From Helicostylum pulchrum (lineage: Eukaryota > Mucoromycota > Mucoromycetes > Mucorales > Mucoraceae), in the NCBI GenBank assembly GCA_025677825.1, contig JAIXMO010000010.1, forward strand, positions 620,001 through 684,000: DNA of 64,000 bases, in the 5' to 3' direction. A model generated the notes under the pieces. It searched no databases. It had not been told where the DNA came from and worked only from the letters and a program-made list of their open reading frames with translations. Of the stretch, positions 1 to 9,100 are shown piece after piece. The position numbers were made by a program, and so were the translations under genes. Position 1 is the stretch's first letter. Every line of letters starts with the position of its first letter.

Positions 1-61
1 TTCTCCCACAAATTCACAAATTTGCTTCTTCCTTTTGCCCGTATTCTTTTTACATACAAAT

Positions 62-1033
62 ATGAATATTCATATTCTTGGTACAGGTGCTATCGGTTGT
101 TTTATTGGTGCCGTTTTAAAAACACATAAAAGTAAAGTGACTTTACTGTTACGTTCACCTGCTCATGTTACCGACTTTGCTAATCGCAACAACACCATTA
201 CTTACCGTCGTCAAGACAAAGCTTATCAAGTTGAAGGTTATAAGTCTGCTTTAATTGGGGACCCCGAAGATATGTCCCCCATCACATCTCTTGTTGTGGC
301 CACCAAAGCTCATCATACATTAAAAGCTTTATCTCCTGTCGCTTCTCGCCTGTCAAGTAATAGTACCATCTTGTTACTGCAAAATGGTATGGGTGTCGCT
401 GAAGAATTAGTCGAGAATTTTTGGCCAAATGGAAAATCACCTAATATTTTAGTAGGTGTCAATCGTCATGCGGTTGAAAGGTTAGATCCATATGACGTCT
501 GTCATTATTCTGGGTTTGATGACCCCGATGCCCTGAATATCGGTCAGCTTCCATTACCTGGGCAGCCATCAAAGCCAAATTCGGATCTAATCGACACAAT
601 GCTTAGTATTCCTGAATTTAATACTAAGAGTTTATCTTGGTCAGAGATGCGTGTTAAAATGTTGAAGAAGCTTATCGTTAATGCTTGTATTAACCCAGTT
701 GCTAGTGTCTTGATGGAACGTAACAAGAGTGTTCTTACAAATGGTGGTACTGCATTAATGACTTTAATTTGTGAAGAAGCATTTAGCGTATTAAAAGACG
801 ACTTGCCAGGAGAAACTGTCGACTCTTTAATGGAAATGGTATTAGAGATCGCTAAAGATGCTGGAGAAAACAAGTGTTCTACTTTACAAGATATTCATGG
901 CCTTAGACTTACCGAAATAGATTATTTAAACGGATACTTGTGTAAATTAGGGAAGCAAAAAGGTATAAATACCACTGCTAACCAAGCTCTTGTTGATTTG
1001 ATTCATGCTAAAGAAGACTTATACCAAACATAA
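62..1033 (+). CDS. 2-dehydropantoate 2-reductase (ketopantoate reductase)
   Basis: Predicted to reduce ketopantoate to pantoate with NADPH, a step toward pantothenate and coenzyme A. The 323-aa single-exon protein opens with the Rossmann fold (MNIHILGTGAIGCFIGA; GxGxxG at about residues 7-12). It carries the family's C-terminal helical signature KKLIVNACINPVASV at about residues 200-215, where the catalytic Lys and substrate-binding Asn lie. Length fits the family (about 300-350 aa). I chose the ATG at 62 because the frame upstream of it has only a non-ATG start and the Rossmann strand begins right at this Met. It is followed about 135 bp later by COG8 on the same strand. No introns and no defects are visible. 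The family call is firm; which fungal paralogue this is cannot be told here. Confidence 0.9.
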   Translation: MNIHILGTGAIGCFIGAVLKTHKSKVTLLLRSPAHVTDFANRNNTITYRRQDKAYQVEGYKSALIGDPEDMSPITSLVVATKAHHTLKALSPVASRLSSNSTILLLQNGMGVAEELVENFWPNGKSPNILVGVNRHAVERLDPYDVCHYSGFDDPDALNIGQLPLPGQPSKPNSDLIDTMLSIPEFNTKSLSWSEMRVKMLKKLIVNACINPVASVLMERNKSVLTNGGTALMTLICEEAFSVLKDDLPGETVDSLMEMVLEIAKDAGENKCSTLQDIHGLRLTEIDYLNGYLCKLGKQKGINTTANQALVDLIHAKEDLYQT

Positions 1034-1168
1034 ATACACACATCATATACTTATTACCTAATAAAAAAAAATCATTCTACCCGGTCTTTTAAAAAAAAAA
1101 ATAGGTTTAAATAGAAAAAAAAAGCTCCTGTGCCCAGTTTCGTGTTATTGTCTTTAAATAAGAAAACC

Positions 1169-3859
1169 ATGTCAGTTTCGCCTCCACCAACACCTGGATT
1201 ACAAAACTCATTTGACGATAATACAGATGACTTGCTTCATCTTTTAACAGACAGTTGGGACAACCCTTTAAAAAATAATATCAGTGATTCCAAGTGGACA
1301 CACGACTACTTAACCAAACTTACTTCATTACCACTGGATGAGTTAGTGCATGAACCAGCCGCCCTTCGAGAAGAACAAGCAAAAGCGAAAAGTGATGCAC
1401 AAAAGTTAGCTTTTCGTGATTATCCTTCGTTTTTACACGCACAAACATGTCGTCATGAGGCAGAAGAAACTCTAGATGGTCTTCATGTCCATTTAGGCGA
1501 GTTCTTATCTTCTGTTCCTGAACTGCAACAAGCCTGCCAAGAATTTGCAGACCATGCGAAAGATCTTAAAGAGGAACGCGGAAAAATTACTAGTGTATTG
1601 GAACACCAAAATGTATTGACAGACTTGTTAGAAATCCCACAACTTATGGAAACTTGCGTATGGAACGGTTATTACTCGGAGGCGATGGACTTAGCATCTC
1701 ATGTTCGTTTATTGCAAGTGAGATATCCTCTTTCAGTGATCAAGAGTATTCAAAAACAAGTACAAGCATCGACAGATCTAATGCTGGTACAATTAATATC
1801 TCATTTGCGGAAACCAATTCGGTTAGCGGCTGCCATGAATGTAGTGGGATTTCTTCGTCGTATGGATGTATTTGGTTCTGAAACAGAGTTACGTATGGTG
1901 TTTCTAAGATGCAGACATGATTTTTTACAGCAAAGGTTAGTACGCGTTAAACGTGATATGTCAGAAGATACTCGACAAAGAAGTGCGGATGCATTCGAGT
2001 ATTTAAAGCGATTTGTCGATGTTATGCGTGAACAGATGTTTGAAATTGGTACACAATATATCTCCATCTTTTCCAACGAACAAGGCTCATTACTTTCAGA
2101 TTATATGGTTCACATTATTGGATTGATTAAAAGTGCCTTGCACACCTATTTACCCATGATCGAAGATATATCTGCACTGGCTTCTTTATTAACACAACTG
2201 CAATACTGTGGTATGTCATTAGGAAGAATTGGCCTAGATTTTAGACATGTTTTTGTGCATTCATTTGAAGAAGCAGTACAGCCTATGATTTTAAAATGGA
2301 TTGATGCCGCAACTGAAGATCTGGTGAAACATATTATCAGATCAACGGAAGAAGCTTCTGCTCCCAGTACATGGATGTCTTCCAAGACCGTTTCTCAATC
2401 GGGTGGTCAATCAGCAAATGAAGTACGTCGTCATGCATTTCAACCGCCTATGCTCTTGGTTGGATACCCATCACTGGCCATTTTTACAAACGGTATATTA
2501 TCTGCATTTAATGCACTCCGTCTTCTACCCGCCCTTAGTTTATACGTACCTATCCAAAATCATCTGGACGCTTGCTTTTTGGAAATTAGTAATGCTTTAA
2601 AGCAATACGCAGATCAAGCAGTTTCGCATATTCCGGATGAAATTACTTATTTGCAATCATTTTCTGCTGCTTATGTCAGATGTTGTGTGCCCTACTTAAA
2701 GTCGTGTTTGATTGATGGTATCTACTGTGATTTATCTGTATTATATGTACCTGACGACGATCTGGAGTTATTATTACTTGATTATTTACCTGTAGTGAAA
2801 AAGGATCAAGAAGTTTCAAAGCAAGAAGACACTAAACTAGATCAAAAACTAGAAAATTCAAGCGTAAATGAAAGAGAACTTAGTACGACTGAGAGTGATT
2901 TGCCGCAGGAGGGCATCAGTAAATTAATTACACCTAATGAGGGCTCGGATATGCAAGCATCGACGACTCCAGCTTTAGAGGAACCTGTTGATCAAGATCC
3001 TATATCCAAAAATACATCCCAAAATGACGACGAAACCAAAGATAACATAATCGATGATCAATCTGCTGTAGAGCCTACAGCCGAAGACGTAGAAGATGCC
3101 GTAGAGAAAATTGAAGAAAAAGTTACCAACGAGGAAATGGAAGATGATGTGGCAAGAAACGTAACTGTAGATGAAGAAATAGTAAAGGGAGAGGCACGGG
3201 ATGTAATAGAAGATGTAATAGAGCCAACAGTAGAAGAGGCCATTGAAGAAGCTGTTGATGTCACAGAAACTCCCGTAGAAGAGATTACAGAAAAAAAAGT
3301 GGAAAGTCTTGCGGATAAAAAGGCGGTAGAAGAGGCTACAGAAAAGGCAATGTGTAAACTCACGGATGAAAAGACAGTAGAAAATACCATTGTAGAAGAG
3401 GTAAAAGAGGCAGAAGAGAAGGTAGAAGAGAAGGTAGAAGAGAAGGTAGAAGAGAAGGTAGAAGAGAAGGTAGAAGAGAAGTTAAAAGAAAAGATATCGG
3501 AGACTGTAGAAAATGTAGTGGAGGAAGCTGTAGAAGGAGCTTCAGAAGAAGCCATCGAAAAGAGTTCGACAATAAAGGAGAATATAGATACGCCTAATGA
3601 AAAAGAGGATGAAAAGGAAACTCCTGTTACGGAACCAATCTTAGAAGATTCATCTGTAAAATATATTAATAAAACGGAAGAACCTGCTATAGTAGATAAT
3701 GCCCAGGAGAATACCAGCCATGCGGAACTAGCTGAAAAAGATACCAATATACCAGAAATTACTGCATCCACCGAAAAAGAGGAGTCTGTGAAAATCTCCC
3801 CCGAGAAAAAGGCATCGAAAAAGTCCAAAAAGCAAAAAGGCAAGAAAGGAAAGCGCTGA
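1169..3859 (+). CDS. COG8: Conserved oligomeric Golgi complex subunit 8 with a long acidic/Lys-rich tail
   Basis: COG8 (Dor1 family) is a lobe-B subunit of the COG tether, which captures retrograde vesicles at the Golgi. The 896-aa intronless protein matches the family from about residue 30 to 540. Recognisable blocks are YPSFLHAQTCRHEAEETL, LEIPQLMETCVWNGYYSEAM and the conserved stretch after it (LASHVRLLQVRYP). The ATG at 1169 (MSVSPPPTPG) is the first ATG in frame; the frame extends upstream only through a GTG. Usual COG8 length is about 570-620 aa, so about 340 residues are extra. This tail is Glu/Val/Lys/Thr-rich, contains an EEKV tandem repeat, and ends in a strongly basic run (KKASKKSKKQKGKKGKR). 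The long open frame on the opposite strand over the tail is a compositional shadow. Confidence 0.9.
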   Translation: MSVSPPPTPGLQNSFDDNTDDLLHLLTDSWDNPLKNNISDSKWTHDYLTKLTSLPLDELVHEPAALREEQAKAKSDAQKLAFRDYPSFLHAQTCRHEAEETLDGLHVHLGEFLSSVPELQQACQEFADHAKDLKEERGKITSVLEHQNVLTDLLEIPQLMETCVWNGYYSEAMDLASHVRLLQVRYPLSVIKSIQKQVQASTDLMLVQLISHLRKPIRLAAAMNVVGFLRRMDVFGSETELRMVFLRCRHDFLQQRLVRVKRDMSEDTRQRSADAFEYLKRFVDVMREQMFEIGTQYISIFSNEQGSLLSDYMVHIIGLIKSALHTYLPMIEDISALASLLTQLQYCGMSLGRIGLDFRHVFVHSFEEAVQPMILKWIDAATEDLVKHIIRSTEEASAPSTWMSSKTVSQSGGQSANEVRRHAFQPPMLLVGYPSLAIFTNGILSAFNALRLLPALSLYVPIQNHLDACFLEISNALKQYADQAVSHIPDEITYLQSFSAAYVRCCVPYLKSCLIDGIYCDLSVLYVPDDDLELLLLDYLPVVKKDQEVSKQEDTKLDQKLENSSVNERELSTTESDLPQEGISKLITPNEGSDMQASTTPALEEPVDQDPISKNTSQNDDETKDNIIDDQSAVEPTAEDVEDAVEKIEEKVTNEEMEDDVARNVTVDEEIVKGEARDVIEDVIEPTVEEAIEEAVDVTETPVEEITEKKVESLADKKAVEEATEKAMCKLTDEKTVENTIVEEVKEAEEKVEEKVEEKVEEKVEEKVEEKLKEKISETVENVVEEAVEGASEEAIEKSSTIKENIDTPNEKEDEKETPVTEPILEDSSVKYINKTEEPAIVDNAQENTSHAELAEKDTNIPEITASTEKEESVKISPEKKASKKSKKQKGKKGKR
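3410..3481 (+). repeat. 12-bp tandem repeat (GTAGAAGAGAAG unit, 6 copies)
   Basis: Six consecutive 12-bp units; the first begins GCAGAAG and the next five are identical. The array lies in frame inside the COG8 tail and encodes repeated E-E-K-V. Because units are identical and a multiple of three, copy number could change without breaking the frame. Confidence 0.95.
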
Positions 3860-3932
3860 ATTTAAATAAACTTTATTATCCCTTTCATTATTACTCTTTT
3901 TCTCTTTCTTTTATTATTATTACTACTTTATC

Positions 3933-4955
3933 ATGGAATCGTTTATTTGGCTGCTGATATTAAGTGCGGCCATGTTATTTGGTAGTTACATTGCTGGCTC
4001 GCTGCCATTAACAACTAAATTATCCGAAAATAAGATTCGATTGTTCAATGCTCTCGGTGCTGGATTGCTAATTGGCACAAGCTTAATGGTAGTTATACCC
4101 GAAGGTGTTGAAACTATATATAATAGTCGTTTAACTTCTGTCGCTACCACTCCTCTTCATTCCGATATTGCTATACCTGAATGGTCTTCCATTAACAATC
4201 AAGATGACTGGTCTGTCGGAAAAGATGGTTTTGAAAATTTATCGAAACGTTCGCCCAGTGACCACGGCACAGAAAAAGGAGGAGAACATACCGCAATTGG
4301 ATTGTCTTTGATAATTGGATTTTCTCTCATGTATATTATAGATCAAGTAAGCTCACTTCATTTACACAGCCCTGTGGCGAGTACAGAGTACACAGAACTG
4401 GGAGCTGTGGGAGGAGGAAACCTCGAAAGGGAAGAAGAGCACGTTGAAGAAGTACAACATGTACATCGAATTAGTAACCAACCCTCGATAACACCAACAG
4501 TTGGATTAATTGTTCATGCAGCAGCTGATGGCATTGCTCTAGGTGCCAGCGCCACCCATCCGCAATTATCTATGGTAGTTTTTATTGCAATTATGCTCCA
4601 TAAAGCACCTGCTTCATTTGCTTTAACATCAGTACTTTTGGCAGCTGGATTATCACGTACCGCAATTCGTAAACACTTACTCTTGTTCTCGTTGGCTGCA
4701 CCCGTTGGTGCTTTATTGACTTTTTTTGCTCTTTATTTCTTTTCGTCTTCAACTACTTCAGCCGCTAGTCTTGAATATTGGACAGGTGTTTTGCTCGTAT
4801 TTTCCGGTGGTACGTTTCTTTATGTAGCTATGCATGCCTTACAAGAAGTATCTCATTCGTCTGATCACTCGGAAAAAATGGATAAAGCACAACTACTTAT
4901 TATTCTAACCGGCATGTTCATTCCAATTTTGCTCAGCATGACACATTCTCACTAA
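3933..4955 (+). CDS. ZIP-family metal transporter, ZIP9/ATX2-like
   Basis: Predicted Golgi or secretory-pathway Zn/Mn transporter of the ZIP9 (SLC39A9) group, moving divalent metal toward the cytosol. The 340-aa intronless protein has the ZIP9 opening: a first membrane helix at residues 4-24, then helix 2 with NALGAGLLIGTSLMVVIPEG. It has the ZIP metal-site helix HAAADGIALG at about residue 193 and the paired helix with HKAPASFAL at about residue 220. The loop between helices 3 and 4 holds acidic and His-containing stretches (EEEHVEEVQHVH). The C-terminus ends in a helix followed by MTHSH. Start is the first ATG, 73 bp after the COG8 stop, so the two genes are tightly spaced. It converges on the CMP kinase gene downstream. 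Metal specificity is inferred from the family, not visible. Confidence 0.9.
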   Translation: MESFIWLLILSAAMLFGSYIAGSLPLTTKLSENKIRLFNALGAGLLIGTSLMVVIPEGVETIYNSRLTSVATTPLHSDIAIPEWSSINNQDDWSVGKDGFENLSKRSPSDHGTEKGGEHTAIGLSLIIGFSLMYIIDQVSSLHLHSPVASTEYTELGAVGGGNLEREEEHVEEVQHVHRISNQPSITPTVGLIVHAAADGIALGASATHPQLSMVVFIAIMLHKAPASFALTSVLLAAGLSRTAIRKHLLLFSLAAPVGALLTFFALYFFSSSTTSAASLEYWTGVLLVFSGGTFLYVAMHALQEVSHSSDHSEKMDKAQLLIILTGMFIPILLSMTHSH

Positions 4956-5154
4956 AAAAAAAATAGAAAAAGAAAAAAGGTTGATTTTATTGTTAAAACA
5001 CACCTACACCCACACTCACTATAAACATATCATCTCATTACTGACTGTAATTAACCATACATATAATAATTAAATATATTACGTTATTTTTTTCCTTTTT
5101 TATTAACATACAGGTACTTTATTATTTTGTTTGTTTATATTTATTGGGATTTAT

Positions 5155-6009
5155 TTAAACTCTTTCAAATACCATTTTTTCAATAGCATCAACTTGTTCT
5201 TCAATTGACAAATGACTAGTATTTAACGTAATAGCATCTTTTGCTTTTAATAAAGGTGCAATTTTACGGGTATAATCTGCCAAATCCCTAGCTTCTAAAT
5301 CCCTCTCTACATCATATACGGTTTCCGTTAAAGCATCCCCTTCTCTCTTTTTTAATTCATCAAATCGTCTTTGTGCACGAATACGAACGTCTGCCTCTAT
5401 AAATACTTTAAGTTCAGCATCCGGTAAAATAACTGTACCAATATCACGTCCGTCCATAACAATGCCTTTCACTAACTTCCCATGTCTCTCAAATCCAGTT
5501 GAGATAGCTCCTGGGATTTCTCCTTTAGCCATTTTACGCTGTTGGTTAGCTAATATATCACGTACTGCCCAATTTGAAGCTACTAAACTGATGTTTCGAG
5601 TAATACTAGAGGTTCGGATAAGCTCACTGACATTTTGACCGTCTAATTCAACTTGGCCAAGGGCTGGGAACCGAATATGTGCATTGTTTGCTATTTCGGT
5701 TACCTTGTCTTTATTAGCGATATCACTAGGATCGATATTATTTTGCTGACACTTTAAAGTGACCTTTTTATAATTAATTTAGTATTCTTTTTTTTTTCTC
5801 TCGAAAGCTCTCTCAATCTCAAAACTTACTGCTCGAAACATGGCACCCGAATCTATATAACCGAAGCCAAGTTTCTTTGCTAATTGCTTGGCTGTAGTAC
5901 CTGAAAACAAAGGTTATCTACTGTTTGTTATTATTGAAAAGTTTGTTTTTTTTTTACTTTTTCCTGATGCTCCAGGACCATCAATGGCAATTCTAAACAA
6001 CTTTGACAT
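5155..6009 (-). CDS. Bacterial-type (d)CMP kinase, three exons
   Basis: Phosphorylates CMP/dCMP to the diphosphate using ATP. Exons read as 6009-5958, 5900-5830 and 5763-5155, giving 243 aa; both introns are GT-AG (57 and 66 bp). The joined product starts MSKLFRIAIDGPGASGKSTT, with the P-loop at about residues 10-18. It continues with the Cmk hallmarks YIDSGAMFRAVT and MDGRDIGTVILPDAELKVF and the Arg-rich lid ending RDLADYTRK. This is the bacterial Cmk family, not the adenylate-kinase-like UMP/CMP kinase (Ura6 type) usual in fungi. The introns argue against bacterial contamination. The frame is open upstream to an ATG at 6147, which would add a hydrophobic 46-residue leader. That stretch includes a 12-bp DNA repeat and looks more like 5' UTR, but an organelle-targeting leader cannot be excluded. 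Confidence 0.88.
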
Positions 6010-6087
6010 TACTTTTTTTTTTTCGAAAGTTAAAACAACTGTAAATAAAAACACATGGCATTTACCGCAGGCATATAGTTGCGGTCT

Positions 6088-6123
6088 TAAACCCAGCAAT
6101 AAACCCAGCAATAAACCCAGCCA
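6088..6123. repeat. 12-bp tandem repeat upstream of the CMP kinase
   Basis: Three units of TAAACCCAGCAA, the last with one change. It lies 80-115 bp upstream of the CMP kinase start, in the probable 5' leader. If translated from the upstream ATG it would encode a Gly-Leu-rich hydrophobic repeat. Confidence 0.9.
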
Positions 6124-6345
6124 AAGATTGATCAGTCTGTGTCTCATCTAAACACAATCCTTAAAGTCTGATAAAATAACTTAAATATAGACGTAAAAAA
6201 AAACTGATGGTTTCAAAATCAAGAAAGGCGTAATAAATAAACACGATTTAGTATAAGAAAAAAAAAGCTTCATTTTACAAAAAGAAATTTGTTTTATTTT
6301 TAACAAAAAAAAAAAGCTTCAGAAGCAGAGAATAAGAAAATATTT

Positions 6346-6507
6346 TTATTTTCCTTGGCCAGCGTTTCCTTGACCAGCGTTGGCGTTTTTATCAGCGGCA
6401 GCTTGGGCATGAGCAGGGAAAGAGCCTTTACCAGCGGGTTGATTATTTTTAGCAGCAGCAGCTTGAATGCGAGCAGCAGCAGCCTTATCCATGGGAGTTC
6501 CAGACAT
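6346..6507 (-). CDS. Small SMP/LEA-like stress protein 1 (53 aa)
   Basis: A 53-aa Ala/Gln/Asn/Gly-rich protein (begins MSGTPMDKAAAARIQAAAAK, ends NAGQGNAGQGK) with repeated ARIQAAA and HAQAAAD blocks. These resemble the SMP (seed maturation protein) motif of small desiccation/stress proteins common in fungi. It is hydrophilic, without Cys or Trp, and probably unstructured. The promoter has a TATA box (TATAAAAG, 6564-6571) 57 bp before the ATG and a heat-shock-type site TTCTGGAA (6612-6619). Two related small genes follow within 3 kb on the same strand. Role in stress or dormancy is inferred from family and promoter; no enzymatic function is expected. Confidence 0.7.
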   Translation of the reverse strand: MSGTPMDKAAAARIQAAAAKNNQPAGKGSFPAHAQAAADKNANAGQGNAGQGK

Positions 6508-6563
6508 AATGATTTAGAAGTTGTGAAAGGTTAAAGGAAAAAGAAAAATGAAAATAATTGAGT

Positions 6564-6619
6564 CTTTTATATTCCAAGAAATCGTTTAATCCGTACCAAT
6601 GTACCCAACTTTTCTGGAA
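6564..6619 (-). promoter_or_regulatory. TATA box and heat-shock-element-like site
   Basis: Read on the minus strand, TATAAAAG lies at 6571-6564 and a perfect TTCnnGAA palindrome at 6619-6612. Both sit at normal distances upstream of the 53-aa SMP-like gene. Single HSE units occur by chance, so only the arrangement is suggestive. Confidence 0.45.
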
Positions 6620-7368
6620 TTTGTTGAGAAATCAGGTTAACATATTGTTTATGTCAACACAGCGCCATTACTCAAATAGAACGCTTCCAAAAGAAAATTA
6701 TATAAGCTTTATTGTTAGTTCTTAATTAAGTAGACCTGTACTTTATTTGTTTTAACCTAAATATATCTTTCAACAGTTTCAAAGTTACATAATTTACAAA
6801 TGGCGTTTTCGACTCGAGTACTGATAAATATTTTGATAACTAGATGCTGGCGCAAAGTAAAAATAAAATTATGTAAGAAAGAGGCGTTATACGCCCTTAA
6901 AAGTGTGTCAAATGTTAAAAGACTCACACACACCTGCTTTTATCCAAACATAGCAAAAGTAAATACATAGGATCTATCCGTACAATCTACTAACTTTACT
7001 TTTCGACTTATACCTGTTAAATACGACTGTTTGTATATTTATGTGATAAATAGAAGCTCTACTGACTACATCACCCTGGCATAGACCTGATAAACTCATA
7101 ACTACTACCTATGGACGTGACGATTAACCAAGTCTTTTTATATTCCGATGAATATACAAGAATCAGCCGAGTTTTAGAGAGGGCGTAATAACGCACCCAA
7201 GTAGAAAAAAGTGTACAGCCAAGACGTATAGATAAAATAACTTCTATATTTAGTGAACTAACGAAATGATATATATTTTAGATAACTAGTTCTTGAACTG
7301 TGTGTTTTCCTCATTGATATTATAGTTCATCATGTATCACTCAAATTATTTATTTAAAAAGGTTTTTA

Positions 7369-7575
7369 TTAATTTTTTTTTTTTTTGAATACAAATAGCC
7401 TTAGACCAGTTTGTTTTCCTTGATTAGCACTACCTTGATTAGCAGCATTTTCATGTTGAGCTTGAGTAGATCGCAAACAATCAGGGAATGAGCCCTTACC
7501 GGTATCATTATTGCTCTTTGCTTGGGCTGACTGGACCCTTGATACGTCAGCTTTAGCGGGTGGTTTGCCAGGCAT
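7369..7575 (-). CDS. Small SMP/LEA-like stress protein 2 (68 aa)
   Basis: Paralogue of the 53-aa gene about 0.9 kb away. The two align through KADVSRVQSAQAKSNNDTGK / DKAAAARIQAAAAKNNQPAG, then a shared GKGSFP and a shared NQG..NQGK ending. In this copy the residue after QGK is CAA (Gln) where paralogue 1 has the stop TAA. The protein therefore runs on through QTGLRLFVF and a lysine run encoded by a poly-A tract. The last 14 residues thus look like a stop-loss extension. Start ATG at 7575 is the only in-frame Met near the conserved block. An STRE-containing site (7707-7716) lies 132 bp upstream and a TATAAATA-like sequence lies nearer. Confidence 0.65.
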   Translation of the reverse strand: MPGKPPAKADVSRVQSAQAKSNNDTGKGSFPDCLRSTQAQHENAANQGSANQGKQTGLRLFVFKKKKN

Positions 7576-7706
7576 TGTTATAGCTTATATTTTTTTGAAA
7601 AATAAAAATATAGTTTTTTTTATACAAAATAGACGTATTTATAATCACTGTTGTATTTAATACGACGTAAACATAGAAAGCGTGCTCATATATATTAAAT
7701 ACACTT

Positions 7707-7716
7707 TCAGGGGATA
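7707..7716 (-). promoter_or_regulatory. STRE-type site TCAGGGGATA upstream of SMP-like gene 2
   Basis: The + strand reads TCAGGGGATA, containing AGGGG, the core bound by Msn2/4-type stress regulators. The identical ten bases occur at 8418-8427 upstream of the neighbouring His/Asp-rich gene. Both sites are 110-135 bp before an ATG on the minus strand. Confidence 0.45.
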
Positions 7717-7867
7717 TTAATTTAACCCAAAAAAAAAAAAAAATATATGGAAAATGATAAGTTTATTATGAAAGTGAGAGATATAGAGTCAACAAGATGT
7801 AATGTTTAAAAGAGAAAAATGATTGTGAGAATAACATAGTTATTGGGGATGGGGCCTGAATCGTAAT

Positions 7868-8305
7868 TTAAGTGGTTTCATCTTCGTAGTCTTCCCAACT
7901 CATGTAGCCAAAGTCATCGTCTTCACATTCATCACATTCATCACACTCATAGTAATCATCTTCATCGTAATCATAGTGATCATACTCTTCATATTCATCA
8001 GACTCACCACAGTAAGAGCCAACTTCTTCTGCACAGAAGTGATGGTGGCGAGGACGGTGGTGATATTTGATATCGTCACCATGGTGGTAGTTTCTATGGT
8101 TGTGGTGATCACATGCACTTATTCTGCGCTCCAATAAAGAGGCGACCTTTCTACGGTTCAATGAAGTGCGCATAACTGGGAGAGCTAATTTGGCGCCAGA
8201 TGGGTTAGAAGCAACATCAACCGAAGCAACATTAGATCTTGCTGCGGAAACAGACGACAAGGCAACTGCGACAATTAAACTTAAGGTAGCGAATCTGAGA
8301 TACAT
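7868..8305 (-). CDS. Secreted His-rich/Asp-Glu-rich small protein
   Basis: A 145-aa protein with a clear signal peptide (MYLRFATLSLIVAVALSSVSAA) and then three zones. The first is a short leader with dibasic sites (NRRK and ERR at about residues 47-61), suitable for Kex2-type cleavage. The second is a His-rich zone (DHHNHRNYHHGDD, KYHHRPRHHHFC). The third is an extremely acidic Tyr/Asp/Glu tail containing CDECDEC. I chose the ATG at 8305 because the signal peptide starts there; the frame upstream is AT-rich and hydrophobic. His clusters plus Asp/Glu and closely spaced Cys suggest metal binding outside the cell, an inference only. No family recognised. A TATA box (TATAAAAAG, 8374-8382) and an STRE-type site (8418-8427) precede it. 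Confidence 0.72.
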   Translation of the reverse strand: MYLRFATLSLIVAVALSSVSAARSNVASVDVASNPSGAKLALPVMRTSLNRRKVASLLERRISACDHHNHRNYHHGDDIKYHHRPRHHHFCAEEVGSYCGESDEYEEYDHYDYDEDDYYECDECDECEDDDFGYMSWEDYEDETT

Positions 8306-8373
8306 GTTTATAATAAGATGTATTATTGTGTTGATGATAATAAAAAAAAGACAATTGATCAAAAAGTACTTGT

Positions 8374-8427
8374 CTTTTTATATTCTTTTGTCTCGAAAAG
8401 GGATACCAAAGAAAAAATCAGGGGATA
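8374..8427 (-). promoter_or_regulatory. TATA box and STRE-type site upstream of the His/Asp-rich gene
   Basis: On the minus strand, TATAAAAAG at 8382-8374 lies 69 bp before the ATG. TCAGGGGATA (+ strand, 8418-8427) lies about 113 bp before it. The same decamer occurs upstream of the adjacent SMP-like gene. Confidence 0.45.
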
Positions 8428-9100
8428 GGTAAAAGAAAGACGTACATTTGGAAATAAACCTAATTTTGTATAGTTTAGCAAATTGAAAGATATGTCAATT
8501 GCGTGAAAAGGTTCCCCAGCATTTTTTGGTAATACGCTTTGGAATACGTAAAACCCCCTTGGTAGATTTTTTTTCCATACCTTCTATATATCCCCTTTCT
8601 CTTTCTTTTTTTCTCCCAATACTGATCAACCTCTCGCGCCATATTAAAATATGCACCCTTTAACTAAAAAAAAAGAGATACACGTTTCGTATGCTTAATT
8701 AGTATGGGTGGACACTCATACTATTTTTTTTATATGTATACTACGTTGTAGATCTCATGCATTGTCATACTCAGGGCCCTTTTTTTTTTTCAAAAAAAAA
8801 AGGGTTTTTTTTCGCCGTCAATAATTTTCAAAGGGGGCAGGTCTCGGTACATACAGACAAGATATATTAAATAAAATTGGAAGATTATGCTTCTATGTTC
8901 AGTATATCAATTAAAAGAGAATACGATTACTATGGTAAATCCGAGAAAAAGAAATACAGTATAGTGAAATTGGTTTTTATTTACTATGTCATATACATAC
9001 TATATACACGTTACTTGTGAACGATAAGATAAAAGAAAAAAGGGTGAAACTACATATTTACATGTAACATTTCCAGAACGATAGGGATTCATCCTTGGAA

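Noticed and set aside
3058..3843. 261-aa open frame on the minus strand over the COG8 tail
   Set aside because: Ser/Thr/Phe low-complexity antisense shadow of the Glu/Lys-rich COG8 tail; same repeat in reverse and no start context.
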